Source: JAIYDJ01 sp031398695 (lineage in GTDB: Bacteria > Pseudomonadota > Alphaproteobacteria > Rhodobacterales > Rhodobacteraceae). From it: a DNA stretch of 12,790 nucleotides. The stretch lies in the NCBI GenBank assembly GCA_031398695.1, contig JANNNU010000179.1, forward strand, positions 1 to 12,790. The letters are read 5' to 3'. Numbering within the stretch: position 1 is the first letter of the stretch; each line of letters begins with the position of its first letter. The notes under the pieces are model-generated. The model searched no databases, had not been told where the DNA came from, and was given only the letters and a program-made list of their open reading frames with translations. Positions 7,092 through 12,790 of the stretch are shown here, in pieces. The position numbers and the translations under genes are program-made.

Positions 7092-8543
7092 ATGGCCACG
7101 GTCATCAAGAACGGCACTATCGTCACGGCGGACCTGACCTATGCAGCGGACGTGCAGATTGACGGCGGCATTATCACGGCCATCGGCCCTGGCTTGACGG
7201 GCGAAACGGTTCTGGAAGCGACCGGCTGTTATATCATGCCCGGCGGGATTGACCCGCACACGCATCTGGAAATGCCGTTCATGGGCACCTATTCGGCGGA
7301 CAACTTCGAATCCGGCACCCGGGCGGCGCTTTCGGGCGGGACCACGATGGTTGTGGATTTCGTGCTGCCGGGGCAGGGGCAGGGGCTGATGGATGCCATG
7401 CAGATGTGGCACAACAAGTCGGGCCGGGCGTCCTGCGACTATTCCTATCACATGGCGATCACCTGGTGGGGTGAGCAGGTGTTCAACGACATGAAGACCG
7501 TAACCGAGGCGGGGATCAACAGTTTCAAGCACTTCATGGCCTACAAGGGCGCGTTGATGGTTAACGACGACGAAATGTTCGCGTCGTTCAGCCGCTGTGC
7601 CGAACTGGGCGCGATGCCCTTTGTCCATGCCGAAAACGGCGATGTCGTGGCCGAGTTGCAGCGCAAGCTGATGGCGGCGGGCAACACCGGGCCCGAGGCG
7701 CACGCCTATTCCCGCCCGCCCGAGGTGGAAGGCGAGGCGACCAATCGCGCGATCATGATCGCCGACATGGCAGGGGTGCCGGTTTACATCGTGCACACCT
7801 CCTGCGAAGAGGCGCACGAGGCGATCCGCAGGGCGCGAATGCTGGGAAAAAGGGTTTATGGTGAACCGCTTATCCAGCATCTGGTGCTGGACGATTCGGA
7901 GTATCGCCATCCCGACTGGGACCATGCGGCGCAGCGGGTGATGTCGCCGCCGTTCCGTGACAAGCGGCATCAGGACTCGCTTTGGGCGGGGCTGGCGGCG
8001 GGGTCGTTGCAGGTGGTGGCGACGGATCACTGTGCGTTCACCACGGCGCAAAAGCGCTTCGGGCTGGGGGATTTTACCAAAATCCCCAACGGAACCGGGG
8101 GATTGGAGGACCGCCTGCCGATGCTGTGGACGCATGGGGTGGCGACGGGGCGGATCACGATGAACGAGTTCGTCGCGGTGACCTCGACCAATATCGCCAA
8201 AATCCTGAACTGCTATCCGAAGAAGGGGGCGGTGCTGGTGGGGGCGGATGCCGATCTGGTGGTGCTGGATCCTTCGAGGTCCAAGACGATTACGGCGAAG
8301 GCGCAGCAATCGGCCATCGATTACAACGTGTTTGAGGGGAAAGTGGTCAAAGGCCTGCCGCGCTATGTGCTGAGCCGGGGACATTTGTCGATCGACGACG
8401 GGGCGGTGAAGACCGAGGAAGGCCACGGGCAGTTCGTGGCACGCCCCCCGAACGGCGCGGTCAACCGGGCGCTGACCCAGTGGAAGGACCTGACCGCCCC
8501 GCGCCCGGTGGTGCGGACCGGCATCCCGGCGAGCGGGGTGTGA
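7092..8543 (+). CDS. hydA: Dihydropyrimidinase / D-hydantoinase
   Basis: Cyclic-amide amidohydrolase of 483 residues, typical family length. It opens dihydrouracil or dihydrothymine (and 5-substituted hydantoins) to N-carbamoyl amino acids in the cytoplasm. The binuclear metal centre is complete: GGIDPHTHLEM (H56, H58), the carboxylated lysine K152 in MAYKGALMVND, H179 in PFVHAENGD, H235 in VHTSCEEA and D312 in VATDHCAF. The substrate loop KIPNGTGGLEDRLPMLW is also present. ATG 7092 is chosen over an in-frame GTG at 7086 because AGGGAG (7078-7083) is eight bases from the ATG but only two from the GTG. It lies 24 bases after the acyltransferase and in one transcription unit with the Zn hydrolase, which takes the next step. 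A 9-bp perfect hairpin lies inside the gene at 8067-8087. Its stop is two bases from that of the convergent cupin. Confidence 0.96.
   Translation: MATVIKNGTIVTADLTYAADVQIDGGIITAIGPGLTGETVLEATGCYIMPGGIDPHTHLEMPFMGTYSADNFESGTRAALSGGTTMVVDFVLPGQGQGLMDAMQMWHNKSGRASCDYSYHMAITWWGEQVFNDMKTVTEAGINSFKHFMAYKGALMVNDDEMFASFSRCAELGAMPFVHAENGDVVAELQRKLMAAGNTGPEAHAYSRPPEVEGEATNRAIMIADMAGVPVYIVHTSCEEAHEAIRRARMLGKRVYGEPLIQHLVLDDSEYRHPDWDHAAQRVMSPPFRDKRHQDSLWAGLAAGSLQVVATDHCAFTTAQKRFGLGDFTKIPNGTGGLEDRLPMLWTHGVATGRITMNEFVAVTSTNIAKILNCYPKKGAVLVGADADLVVLDPSRSKTITAKAQQSAIDYNVFEGKVVKGLPRYVLSRGHLSIDDGAVKTEEGHGQFVARPPNGAVNRALTQWKDLTAPRPVVRTGIPASGV
8067..8087. repeat. 9-bp perfect inverted repeat inside hydA
   Basis: GGGGATTTT (8067-8075), loop ACC, AAAATCCCC (8079-8087). 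It encodes the GDFTKIP part of the substrate loop. The RNA would form a strong stem. It may be accidental, since the protein stretch is conserved. Confidence 0.6.
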
Positions 8544-8545
8544 TG

Positions 8546-8941
8546 TCAGGGTACGAGGTGTTCAAGTTCGGGCATCAAGACCACGCTTTCCTGCTCGTTC
8601 GGGTCGGTGCGGGAGATGATGGCAGTGGTGGGAATGTCGCCACTGTTCATCGGCAGGTGGGGCATGTCAGCGGGAATGTAGAGCAAATCACCCGGTTCAA
8701 TATCCAATACGTTTTCAAGGGCTTGTCCCCAATACATTCGGCTGGTCCCAGCGATGCAATAGATCGCAGTTTCGTGCGTCGCATGTTTGTGCGCCTTCGC
8801 CCGGCTGCCGGGCGGGATGGTCAGCAGGTGCATGCAGATCGCCTGCGCCCCGACCGTTTCCAAGGATATCCCCTCGTTGTAGGTAAAGCCCTGTTTGCCC
8901 GAAAAATGACCCTCGGGACGGAGTTTGCGGCATGACGACAT
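8546..8941 (-). CDS. Cupin-fold protein with complete metal site
   Basis: A 131-residue single cupin. Motif 1, GSRAKAHKHATHETAIYCIAG, gives ligands H51, H53 and E57. Motif 2, GDLLYIPADMPHLPMN, gives H95. All four expected metal ligands are therefore present. The specific reaction is not recognisable; the family includes dioxygenases, isomerases and binding proteins. The ATG at 8939-8941 is preceded on its strand by AAGAGGAAA, a good ribosome site. It is convergent with hydA (two bases between the stops) and divergent from the ABC ATPase gene, so it is flanked by pathway and transport genes and probably serves the same substrate class. It is distinct from the shorter cupin at 3736-4035, with little sequence in common beyond the fold motifs. 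Confidence 0.87.
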   Translation of the reverse strand: MSSCRKLRPEGHFSGKQGFTYNEGISLETVGAQAICMHLLTIPPGSRAKAHKHATHETAIYCIAGTSRMYWGQALENVLDIEPGDLLYIPADMPHLPMNSGDIPTTAIISRTDPNEQESVVLMPELEHLVP

Positions 8942-8951
8942 CGGGTTTCCT

Positions 8952-8971
8952 CTTGCGTTTGGTCAAAAATA
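8952..8971 (-). promoter_or_regulatory. Conserved-type leader TATTTTTGACCAAACGCAAG before cupin
   Basis: On the minus strand this 20-base sequence ends just before the cupin ribosome site. It aligns with TATTTGTGAACAGATGAAG at 9900-9918 with one gap. Both sit just before a start codon, and their AAG end runs into a purine-rich ribosome site. It contains TTTGGTCAAA (8958-8967, plus strand), which resembles half of a RutR box. A leader repeat is the better reading, but an operator cannot be excluded. Confidence 0.4.
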
Positions 8972-8984
8972 CCGGATGCCGGGC

Positions 8985-9782
8985 ATGAAGGATACGCTGA
9001 ACATCGCCGCCCCGGTGATCGTGGCGGCGGGAGTCGATCTGGTGTTTCAGACCGGCGACGGGCCGGTGCAGGCGTTGACCGATGTCAGCCTGTCGATCAA
9101 CAAAGGGGAATTCGTTTCGTTCATCGGGCCGTCGGGCTGTGGCAAGACCACGTTCCTGCGCTGCGTGGCGGCGCTGGAGCAGCCTACGGCGGGTCGTCTG
9201 ACGGTGAACGGGATGAGTGCCGAGGCGGCGCGGAGGGCGCGGGCCTACGGGTATGTGTTTCAGGCGGCGGGGTTGTATCCGTGGCGGACGATTGCGGGGA
9301 ATATCCGGCTACCGCTTGAAATCATGGGGTTTTCAAAGGCCGAGCAAGAGGCGCGGGTGGAGCGCGTGCTAGATCTGGTCGAACTGTCGGGCTTTGGCGG
9401 CAAGTACCCCTGGCAGTTGTCGGGGGGCATGCAGCAGCGCGCCTCGATCGCCCGCGCGCTGGCGTTCGATGCCGACATCCTGCTGATGGACGAACCCTTT
9501 GGCGCGCTGGATGAAATCGTGCGGGACCGGTTGAACGAAGAGCTGCTAGGCCTCTGGAATCGCACGGAAAAGACCATCCTGTTCGTGACCCATTCGATCC
9601 CCGAGGCCGTGTATCTGTCGACGAAGATCGTGGTGATGAGCCCGCGGCCGGGGCGGATAACCGACATAATCGACTCGCCGCTGCCAAAGGACAGACCGCT
9701 AGATATCCGCGACAACCGGGAATTCATCGAGATCGCCCACCGGGTGCGCGACGGGCTGAGGGCGGGGCATGGCGATGACTGA
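8985..9782 (+). CDS. ABC importer ATP-binding protein
   Basis: Cytoplasmic ATPase subunit of the SsuB/TauB/ThiZ-like class, 265 residues. Walker A GPSGCGKTT is at 48-56, the Q-loop in VFQAAGLYPW near 91-100, the ABC signature LSGGMQQR at 145-152, Walker B ILLMDEP at 165-171, the D-loop GALDE at 173-177 and the switch histidine H203 in FVTHS. All catalytic elements are intact. It energises uptake with the two permeases and the binding protein downstream. The start is uncertain: ATGs occur at 8976 and 8985, neither with a strong ribosome site. A TTG at 8925 would run across the divergent cupin start and is unlikely. Context suggests a pyrimidine-like substrate. It is separated from the first permease by 147 bases of repeat-rich DNA, unusual for an ABC operon. 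Confidence 0.93.
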   Translation: MKDTLNIAAPVIVAAGVDLVFQTGDGPVQALTDVSLSINKGEFVSFIGPSGCGKTTFLRCVAALEQPTAGRLTVNGMSAEAARRARAYGYVFQAAGLYPWRTIAGNIRLPLEIMGFSKAEQEARVERVLDLVELSGFGGKYPWQLSGGMQQRASIARALAFDADILLMDEPFGALDEIVRDRLNEELLGLWNRTEKTILFVTHSIPEAVYLSTKIVVMSPRPGRITDIIDSPLPKDRPLDIRDNREFIEIAHRVRDGLRAGHGDD

Positions 9783-9786
9783 GGCG

Positions 9787-9841
9787 GGTATGATCCGCGT
9801 ATGGTTTGCGTATGGCGGACGTATGGCTTTGCGCATGACGG
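9787..9841 (+). repeat. Degenerate 11-bp tandem repeat
   Basis: Units begin at 9787 (GGTATGATCCG), 9798 (CGTATGGTTTG), 9809 (CGTATGGCGGA), 9820 (CGTATGGCTTTG, one base longer) and 9832 (CGCATGACGG). The core CGTATGG occurs three times with an exact 11-base period. It lies in the gap between the ATPase and permease genes. Confidence 0.7.
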
Positions 9842-9849
9842 TGCGAACA

Positions 9850-9918
9850 GGGGGGGCTGCCGCCCCCGCCGGGGCCCTTGGCCCCGACTCCTCTGCGGAT
9901 ATTTGTGAACAGATGAAG
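9850..9918 (+). repeat. Extragenic element: two GC hairpins plus leader
   Basis: Hairpin 1 is GGGGGC (9852-9857), loop TGCC, GCCCCC (9862-9867). Hairpin 2 is CGGGGCC (9870-9876), loop CTT, GGCCCCG (9880-9886). The leader TATTTGTGAACAGATGAAG (9900-9918) follows. From memory, similar hairpin-plus-leader sequences are dispersed between genes in Rhodobacteraceae. The hairpins lack a T-run but could lower transcription between the ATPase and permease genes; the purine-rich end may serve as the permease ribosome site. Confidence 0.6.
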
Positions 9919-9929
9919 GGGGCGGGGCT

Positions 9930-10796
9930 TTGAAGGGGTTGTGGTCGGTCCTTGCCGTGGTCGGGATCATCGTCGCGGTCTGGTATGCGGCTGCGGTCTG
10001 GATGAATGCGCCGTGGGTCTATGATCAGGCGGCGCGGGCGGGGGAGACGGTTTCGCTGCGGCAGATGGTGGCGGCGACGATGGGGCAGGACCGCCCCGTG
10101 CTGCCCGCGCCGCATCAGGTGGCGGCAGAGGTGTGGCAGGGGGTGACGGGGCAAGCGGTGACCTCGAAGCGGAGCCTCGTCTATCACGGCTGGGTGACGT
10201 TGCAGGCGACGTTCTACGGGTTCGTGCTGGGCATTGGGCTGGGGGTCGCGCTGGCGGTAGCGATCGTGCGGTTCCGGGTGATGGAGCTTGCGGTGATGCC
10301 TTGGGCGATCATCAGCCAGACCATTCCCATCGTGGCGCTGGCGCCGATGATCGTGGTTCTGTCGAACGCGGCGGGGGTGGAGGACCGGATGGTGCCGAAG
10401 GCGATCATCTCGGCTTACCTCAGTTTCTTTCCGGTGCTGGTCAGCATGGTCAAGGGGCTGCGGTCCCCCGACCAGATGCAGATCGACCAGTTGCGGACCT
10501 GGTATGCGTCTGAGCCACAGATGTTCTGGAAGCTGCGGCTTCCGGCCTCGATGCCGTATTTTTTTGCCAGTCTGAAGGTGGCGATCGCCGCCAGTCTGGT
10601 GGGGGCGATCGTCGGCGAATTGCCGACCGGCGCGATCGAGGGGTTGGGCGCGCGGATGCTGATCGGCAGCCAGTTCGGCGAGCCGTTGATCATGTGGGCC
10701 GCGCTGTTCGCGGCGGCCGCATTGGCGGGGGCGCTGATCGTGCTGGTGGGGCTGGTCGAGAGGGTGGCGCGGGCGCGGATGGGGGTGCCGGCGTGA
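9930..10796 (+). CDS. ABC importer permease 1
   Basis: Inner-membrane permease of the binding-protein-dependent type, 288 residues. An N-terminal hydrophobic helix (about residues 4-25) is followed by a longer-than-usual periplasmic stretch (about 26-85) and then five or so membrane segments. The EAA loop that docks on the ATPase is at about 189-210 (RTWYASEPQMFWKLRLPASMP). The TTG start at 9930 is used because the frame has no ATG before the first helix and GAAGGGGG lies upstream at suitable distance. The next gene starts on its stop codon (GTGA), indicating coupling. It forms a probable heterodimer with permease 2. Confidence 0.9.
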   Translation: MKGLWSVLAVVGIIVAVWYAAAVWMNAPWVYDQAARAGETVSLRQMVAATMGQDRPVLPAPHQVAAEVWQGVTGQAVTSKRSLVYHGWVTLQATFYGFVLGIGLGVALAVAIVRFRVMELAVMPWAIISQTIPIVALAPMIVVLSNAAGVEDRMVPKAIISAYLSFFPVLVSMVKGLRSPDQMQIDQLRTWYASEPQMFWKLRLPASMPYFFASLKVAIAASLVGAIVGELPTGAIEGLGARMLIGSQFGEPLIMWAALFAAAALAGALIVLVGLVERVARARMGVPA

Positions 10797-11638
10797 GTTG
10801 GCTGGTCGGGGCCTTGGCGGTGTGGGCTGTCGGGTGGGCGGGCAATGTCTGGCTGGCGCGGTCGGTGTGGTCCGGCACGAGGAGCGGGCGGTTGGCGATT
10901 GCGGTGGTGTTCGGGGTGACTCTGCTGGCGATCTGGGAATGTGCGGTGCGCGGGTTCGGGGTGTCGGCGGTGATCCTGCCTGCGCCGTCGGCCATTGGGG
11001 CGCGGATTTTCGGGGCATTGCCGGTGCTGTGGGGCGATTTCGTGCAGACGGTGATCAAGGGGGCGCTGACCGGCTACGTTACGGGGGCGGGGGCGGCGGT
11101 GGTGGTTGCGGTGCTGATCGACCGGTCGCCGTTCCTGAAGGCGGGGCTGCTGCCAGTTGGCAATTTCGTGGCCGCGCTGCCCATCGTGGGGATCGCGCCG
11201 ATTCTGGTCGCGTGGTTTGGGTTCGACTGGCAGTCCAAGGCGGCGGTCGTGGTGGTGATGGTGTTCTTTCCGGTGCTGGTCAACATGGTGGCGGGGCTGC
11301 AGGTGTCTGAACGGATGCAGCGCGATCTGATGGCGACCTGGGGGGCAAGTTACTGGCAGGCGCTGGTCAAGTTGCGCCTGCCCGCCGCGATGCCGTTCCT
11401 GTTCAACGGGTTGAAGATCGCGAGCACGCTGGCGCTGATCGGCGCGATTGTTGCCGAGTTTTTCGGCAGTCCGACCGTGGGGATGGGCTTTCGGATCAGC
11501 ACGGAGGTCGGGCGGCTGGGGATGGACATGGTCTGGGCCGAAATAGCCGTTGCGGCACTGGCGGGGTCGGCGTTCTATGGGCTGATTGCGGGGATCGAAC
11601 GGGGGGTGACGTTCTGGCACCCCTCGAGCCGGGTTTAA
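10793..11638 (+). CDS. ABC importer permease 2
   Basis: Second inner-membrane permease, 281 residues from the GTG at 10793, which overlaps the stop of permease 1 by four bases (GTGA). The frame is open further upstream, but those residues are glycine/arginine-rich and only mirror permease 1 codons. Two N-terminal hydrophobic stretches (about 2-22 and 34-51) precede the conserved LPAPSAI segment, and the transport domain follows from about 85 to 270. The EAA loop is ATWGASYWQALVKLRLPAAMP at 181-201. It resembles permeases of the SsuC/TauC/ThiX class. The pairing of two dissimilar permeases with one ATPase points to a heterodimeric channel. The substrate is inferred from the locus only. Confidence 0.92.
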   Translation: MSWLVGALAVWAVGWAGNVWLARSVWSGTRSGRLAIAVVFGVTLLAIWECAVRGFGVSAVILPAPSAIGARIFGALPVLWGDFVQTVIKGALTGYVTGAGAAVVVAVLIDRSPFLKAGLLPVGNFVAALPIVGIAPILVAWFGFDWQSKAAVVVVMVFFPVLVNMVAGLQVSERMQRDLMATWGASYWQALVKLRLPAAMPFLFNGLKIASTLALIGAIVAEFFGSPTVGMGFRISTEVGRLGMDMVWAEIAVAALAGSAFYGLIAGIERGVTFWHPSSRV

Positions 11639-11673
11639 CAAGCGCAAAAGGCGCATCAACGTGGAGGTTGAGG

Positions 11674-12654
11674 ATGAAGAAGTTGGTTTTGGGCGCGACA
11701 CTGGCCGTGATGGCCGGGGCGGCACAGGCGGCGGACGACGTGACGCTGCAGCTGAAATGGGTCACGCAGGCACAGTTTGCGGGCTATTACGTGGCGCAGG
11801 CCAAGGGGTTTTACACCGACGAGAATCTGAACGTCACGATCAAGCCGGGTGGCCCCGACATCGCCCCCGGTCAGGTGATCGCAGGCGGCGGGGCGGATGT
11901 GGTGATCGACTGGATGCCGTCGGCCTTGGCCGCGCGGGAAAAGGGGCTGCCACTGGTCAACATCGCGCAGCCGTTCGCAAGCTCAGGGCTGATGCTGACC
12001 TGCCTGAAGGAGACTGGCATCGCCGCGCCCACCGATTTCGCGGACAAGACGCTGGGCGTGTGGTTCTTTGGCAATGAATATCCGTTCCTGTCGTGGATGT
12101 CGCAGCTTGGCCTTGCGACCGATGGCTCGGCGGGCGGGGTTACCGTGCTGAAGCAGGGGTTCAACGTCGATCCGCTGTTGCAAAAGCAGGCGGCGTGCAT
12201 TTCGACCATGACCTACAACGAATACTGGCAGGTGATCGACGCAGGCATCACGCCCGAGGATCTGGTGACCTTCAAGTATCAGGACATGGGCGTCGCCACG
12301 CTGGAGGACGGGCTTTATGTTCTGGAGGACAAGCTGGCCGACCCCGCGTTCGAGGACAAGATGGTGCGGTTCGTGCGTGCCAGCATGAAGGGCTGGAAAT
12401 TCGCTGAAGCCAACCCAGACGAAGCCGCGATGATCGTGCTGGAGAATGACGAAACCGGCGCGCAGACCGAACAGCACCAGAAACGGATGATGGGCGAGGT
12501 CGCCAAGCTGACCGCAGGGTCGGACGGCAAGCTGGACGTGGCGGCGGCCGAGGCGACGGTGGCGACGCTGCTGGCGGGAGGGTCCGACCCGGTGATCACC
12601 GCGGCACCGACCGGGGCGTGGACCAGCGCGATCACCGACAAGGCGCTGCAGTAG
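11674..12654 (+). CDS. Periplasmic NMT1/THI5-type substrate-binding protein
   Basis: Solute-binding component, 326 residues. A signal peptide MKKLVLGATLAVMAGAAQA is evident, with likely cleavage after AQA at residue 19. No lipobox cysteine follows, so the mature form should be free in the periplasm. The mature start LQLKWVTQAQFAGYYVAQAKGFYTDENLNVTI and PGQVIAGGGADVVIDWMPSAL are typical of the NMT1/THI5-like family, whose members bind thiamine-pyrimidine precursors, sulfonates and other small compounds. With dihydropyrimidinase and related genes beside it, a pyrimidine or hydantoin ligand is the best inference. ATG 11674 is preferred over TTG 11668 because GGAGG (11663-11667) is six bases before it and the signal peptide then begins properly. 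It is the last gene of the unit, followed by a terminator. Confidence 0.93.
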   Translation: MKKLVLGATLAVMAGAAQAADDVTLQLKWVTQAQFAGYYVAQAKGFYTDENLNVTIKPGGPDIAPGQVIAGGGADVVIDWMPSALAAREKGLPLVNIAQPFASSGLMLTCLKETGIAAPTDFADKTLGVWFFGNEYPFLSWMSQLGLATDGSAGGVTVLKQGFNVDPLLQKQAACISTMTYNEYWQVIDAGITPEDLVTFKYQDMGVATLEDGLYVLEDKLADPAFEDKMVRFVRASMKGWKFAEANPDEAAMIVLENDETGAQTEQHQKRMMGEVAKLTAGSDGKLDVAAAEATVATLLAGGSDPVITAAPTGAWTSAITDKALQ

Positions 12655-12676
12655 TCTTTCGGAGGGAACGGTGGGA

Positions 12677-12702
12677 GGGCGCGCTGTCGGGCGCGCCCTT
12701 TT
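12677..12702 (+). terminator. Rho-independent terminator of ABC operon
   Basis: Stem GGGCGCGC (12677-12684) pairs perfectly with GCGCGCCC (12691-12698) over a six-base loop TGTCGG, followed by TTTT. It lies 22 bases after the binding-protein stop. Confidence 0.88.
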
Positions 12703-12772
12703 GCATGTCGGGGGTGGGGTGGTGGTCGGGTTTGCGCCGGGCTACGTCCTGGGAGCGGCGGTCTTGCGGACA

Positions 12773-12790
12773 GGGGGGGGGGGGGGGGGG
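12773..12790. repeat. Run of 18 Gs at window end
   Basis: The window ends in 18 consecutive Gs. The bases just before (TGCGGACA then Gs, from 12765) match TGCGAACA then Gs at 9842, the start of the hairpin element. The run is probably an assembly or sequencing limit inside another copy of that element. Confidence 0.6.

Noticed and set aside
7038..8426. Long minus-strand open frame opposite dihydropyrimidinase
   Set aside because: Its composition is typical of antisense reading, while the plus-strand frame has every dihydropyrimidinase catalytic residue.
8958..8967. TTTGGTCAAA as a RutR operator before the ABC operon
   Set aside because: Only the right half resembles the RutR box, and the sequence is explained by the leader motif shared with 9900-9918. 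Kept only as a minor alternative.
9775..9933. A 52-codon open frame bridging the ATPase stop and the permease start
   Set aside because: It consists of the 11-bp tandem units and GC hairpins, has no recognisable domain, and is better explained by the extragenic element.
9699..11725. Long minus-strand frames opposite the permeases
   Set aside because: They are rich in Pro, Arg and His with no motifs; the plus strand encodes two permeases with EAA loops.

Overview
The window is a high-GC stretch from an alphaproteobacterium, most likely a member of the Rhodobacteraceae (Roseobacter group). This rests on the codon usage, the KUP and RutR protein sequences, TAGCGT-type -10 boxes, and an extragenic GC-hairpin plus TATTT...GAAG leader element of a kind I associate with that family. 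No rRNA, tRNA, CRISPR array or transposase gene was seen. Every stretch longer than about 250 bases is covered by a gene.

The window carries most of a reductive pyrimidine (uracil/thymine or hydantoin-type) degradation locus. On the minus strand at the left are the 5' 518 codons of a KUP potassium transporter, whose 3' end lies outside the window, and a RutR-like TetR-family regulator. Divergent from rutR are an omega-amino-acid (beta-alanine):pyruvate transaminase and a small cupin coupled to it. A convergent UPF0303/haem-degrading-domain gene follows on the minus strand. From 4750 the plus strand carries an N-carbamoyl-amino-acid (beta-ureidopropionase-type) Zn hydrolase, an out-of-place low-GC acyltransferase, and a dihydropyrimidinase. 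A second cupin lies on the minus strand. Last comes a four-gene ABC importer (ATPase, two permeases, NMT1/THI5-type binding protein) ending at a clear rho-independent terminator.

The inferred working order is as follows. The ABC importer brings in a pyrimidine-like substrate. After reduction by an enzyme not in the window, dihydropyrimidinase opens the ring, the Zn hydrolase removes the carbamoyl group to give a beta-amino acid, and the transaminase converts this to a semialdehyde. Dihydropyrimidine dehydrogenase and malonate/methylmalonate semialdehyde dehydrogenase are absent and are expected elsewhere. Control by RutR is supported by a perfect 7+4+7 palindrome resembling the E. coli RutR box, placed at the expected start point of a promoter before the Zn hydrolase. 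A different palindrome sits in the same relative position before the transaminase.

The main oddities are the low-GC acyltransferase inside the catabolic operon, a composite repeat element (11-bp tandem units, two GC hairpins, conserved leader) between the ABC ATPase and its permease, and an 18-G run at the right edge. The sequence just before that run matches the start of the GC-hairpin part of the element, which suggests the contig stops inside a second copy.
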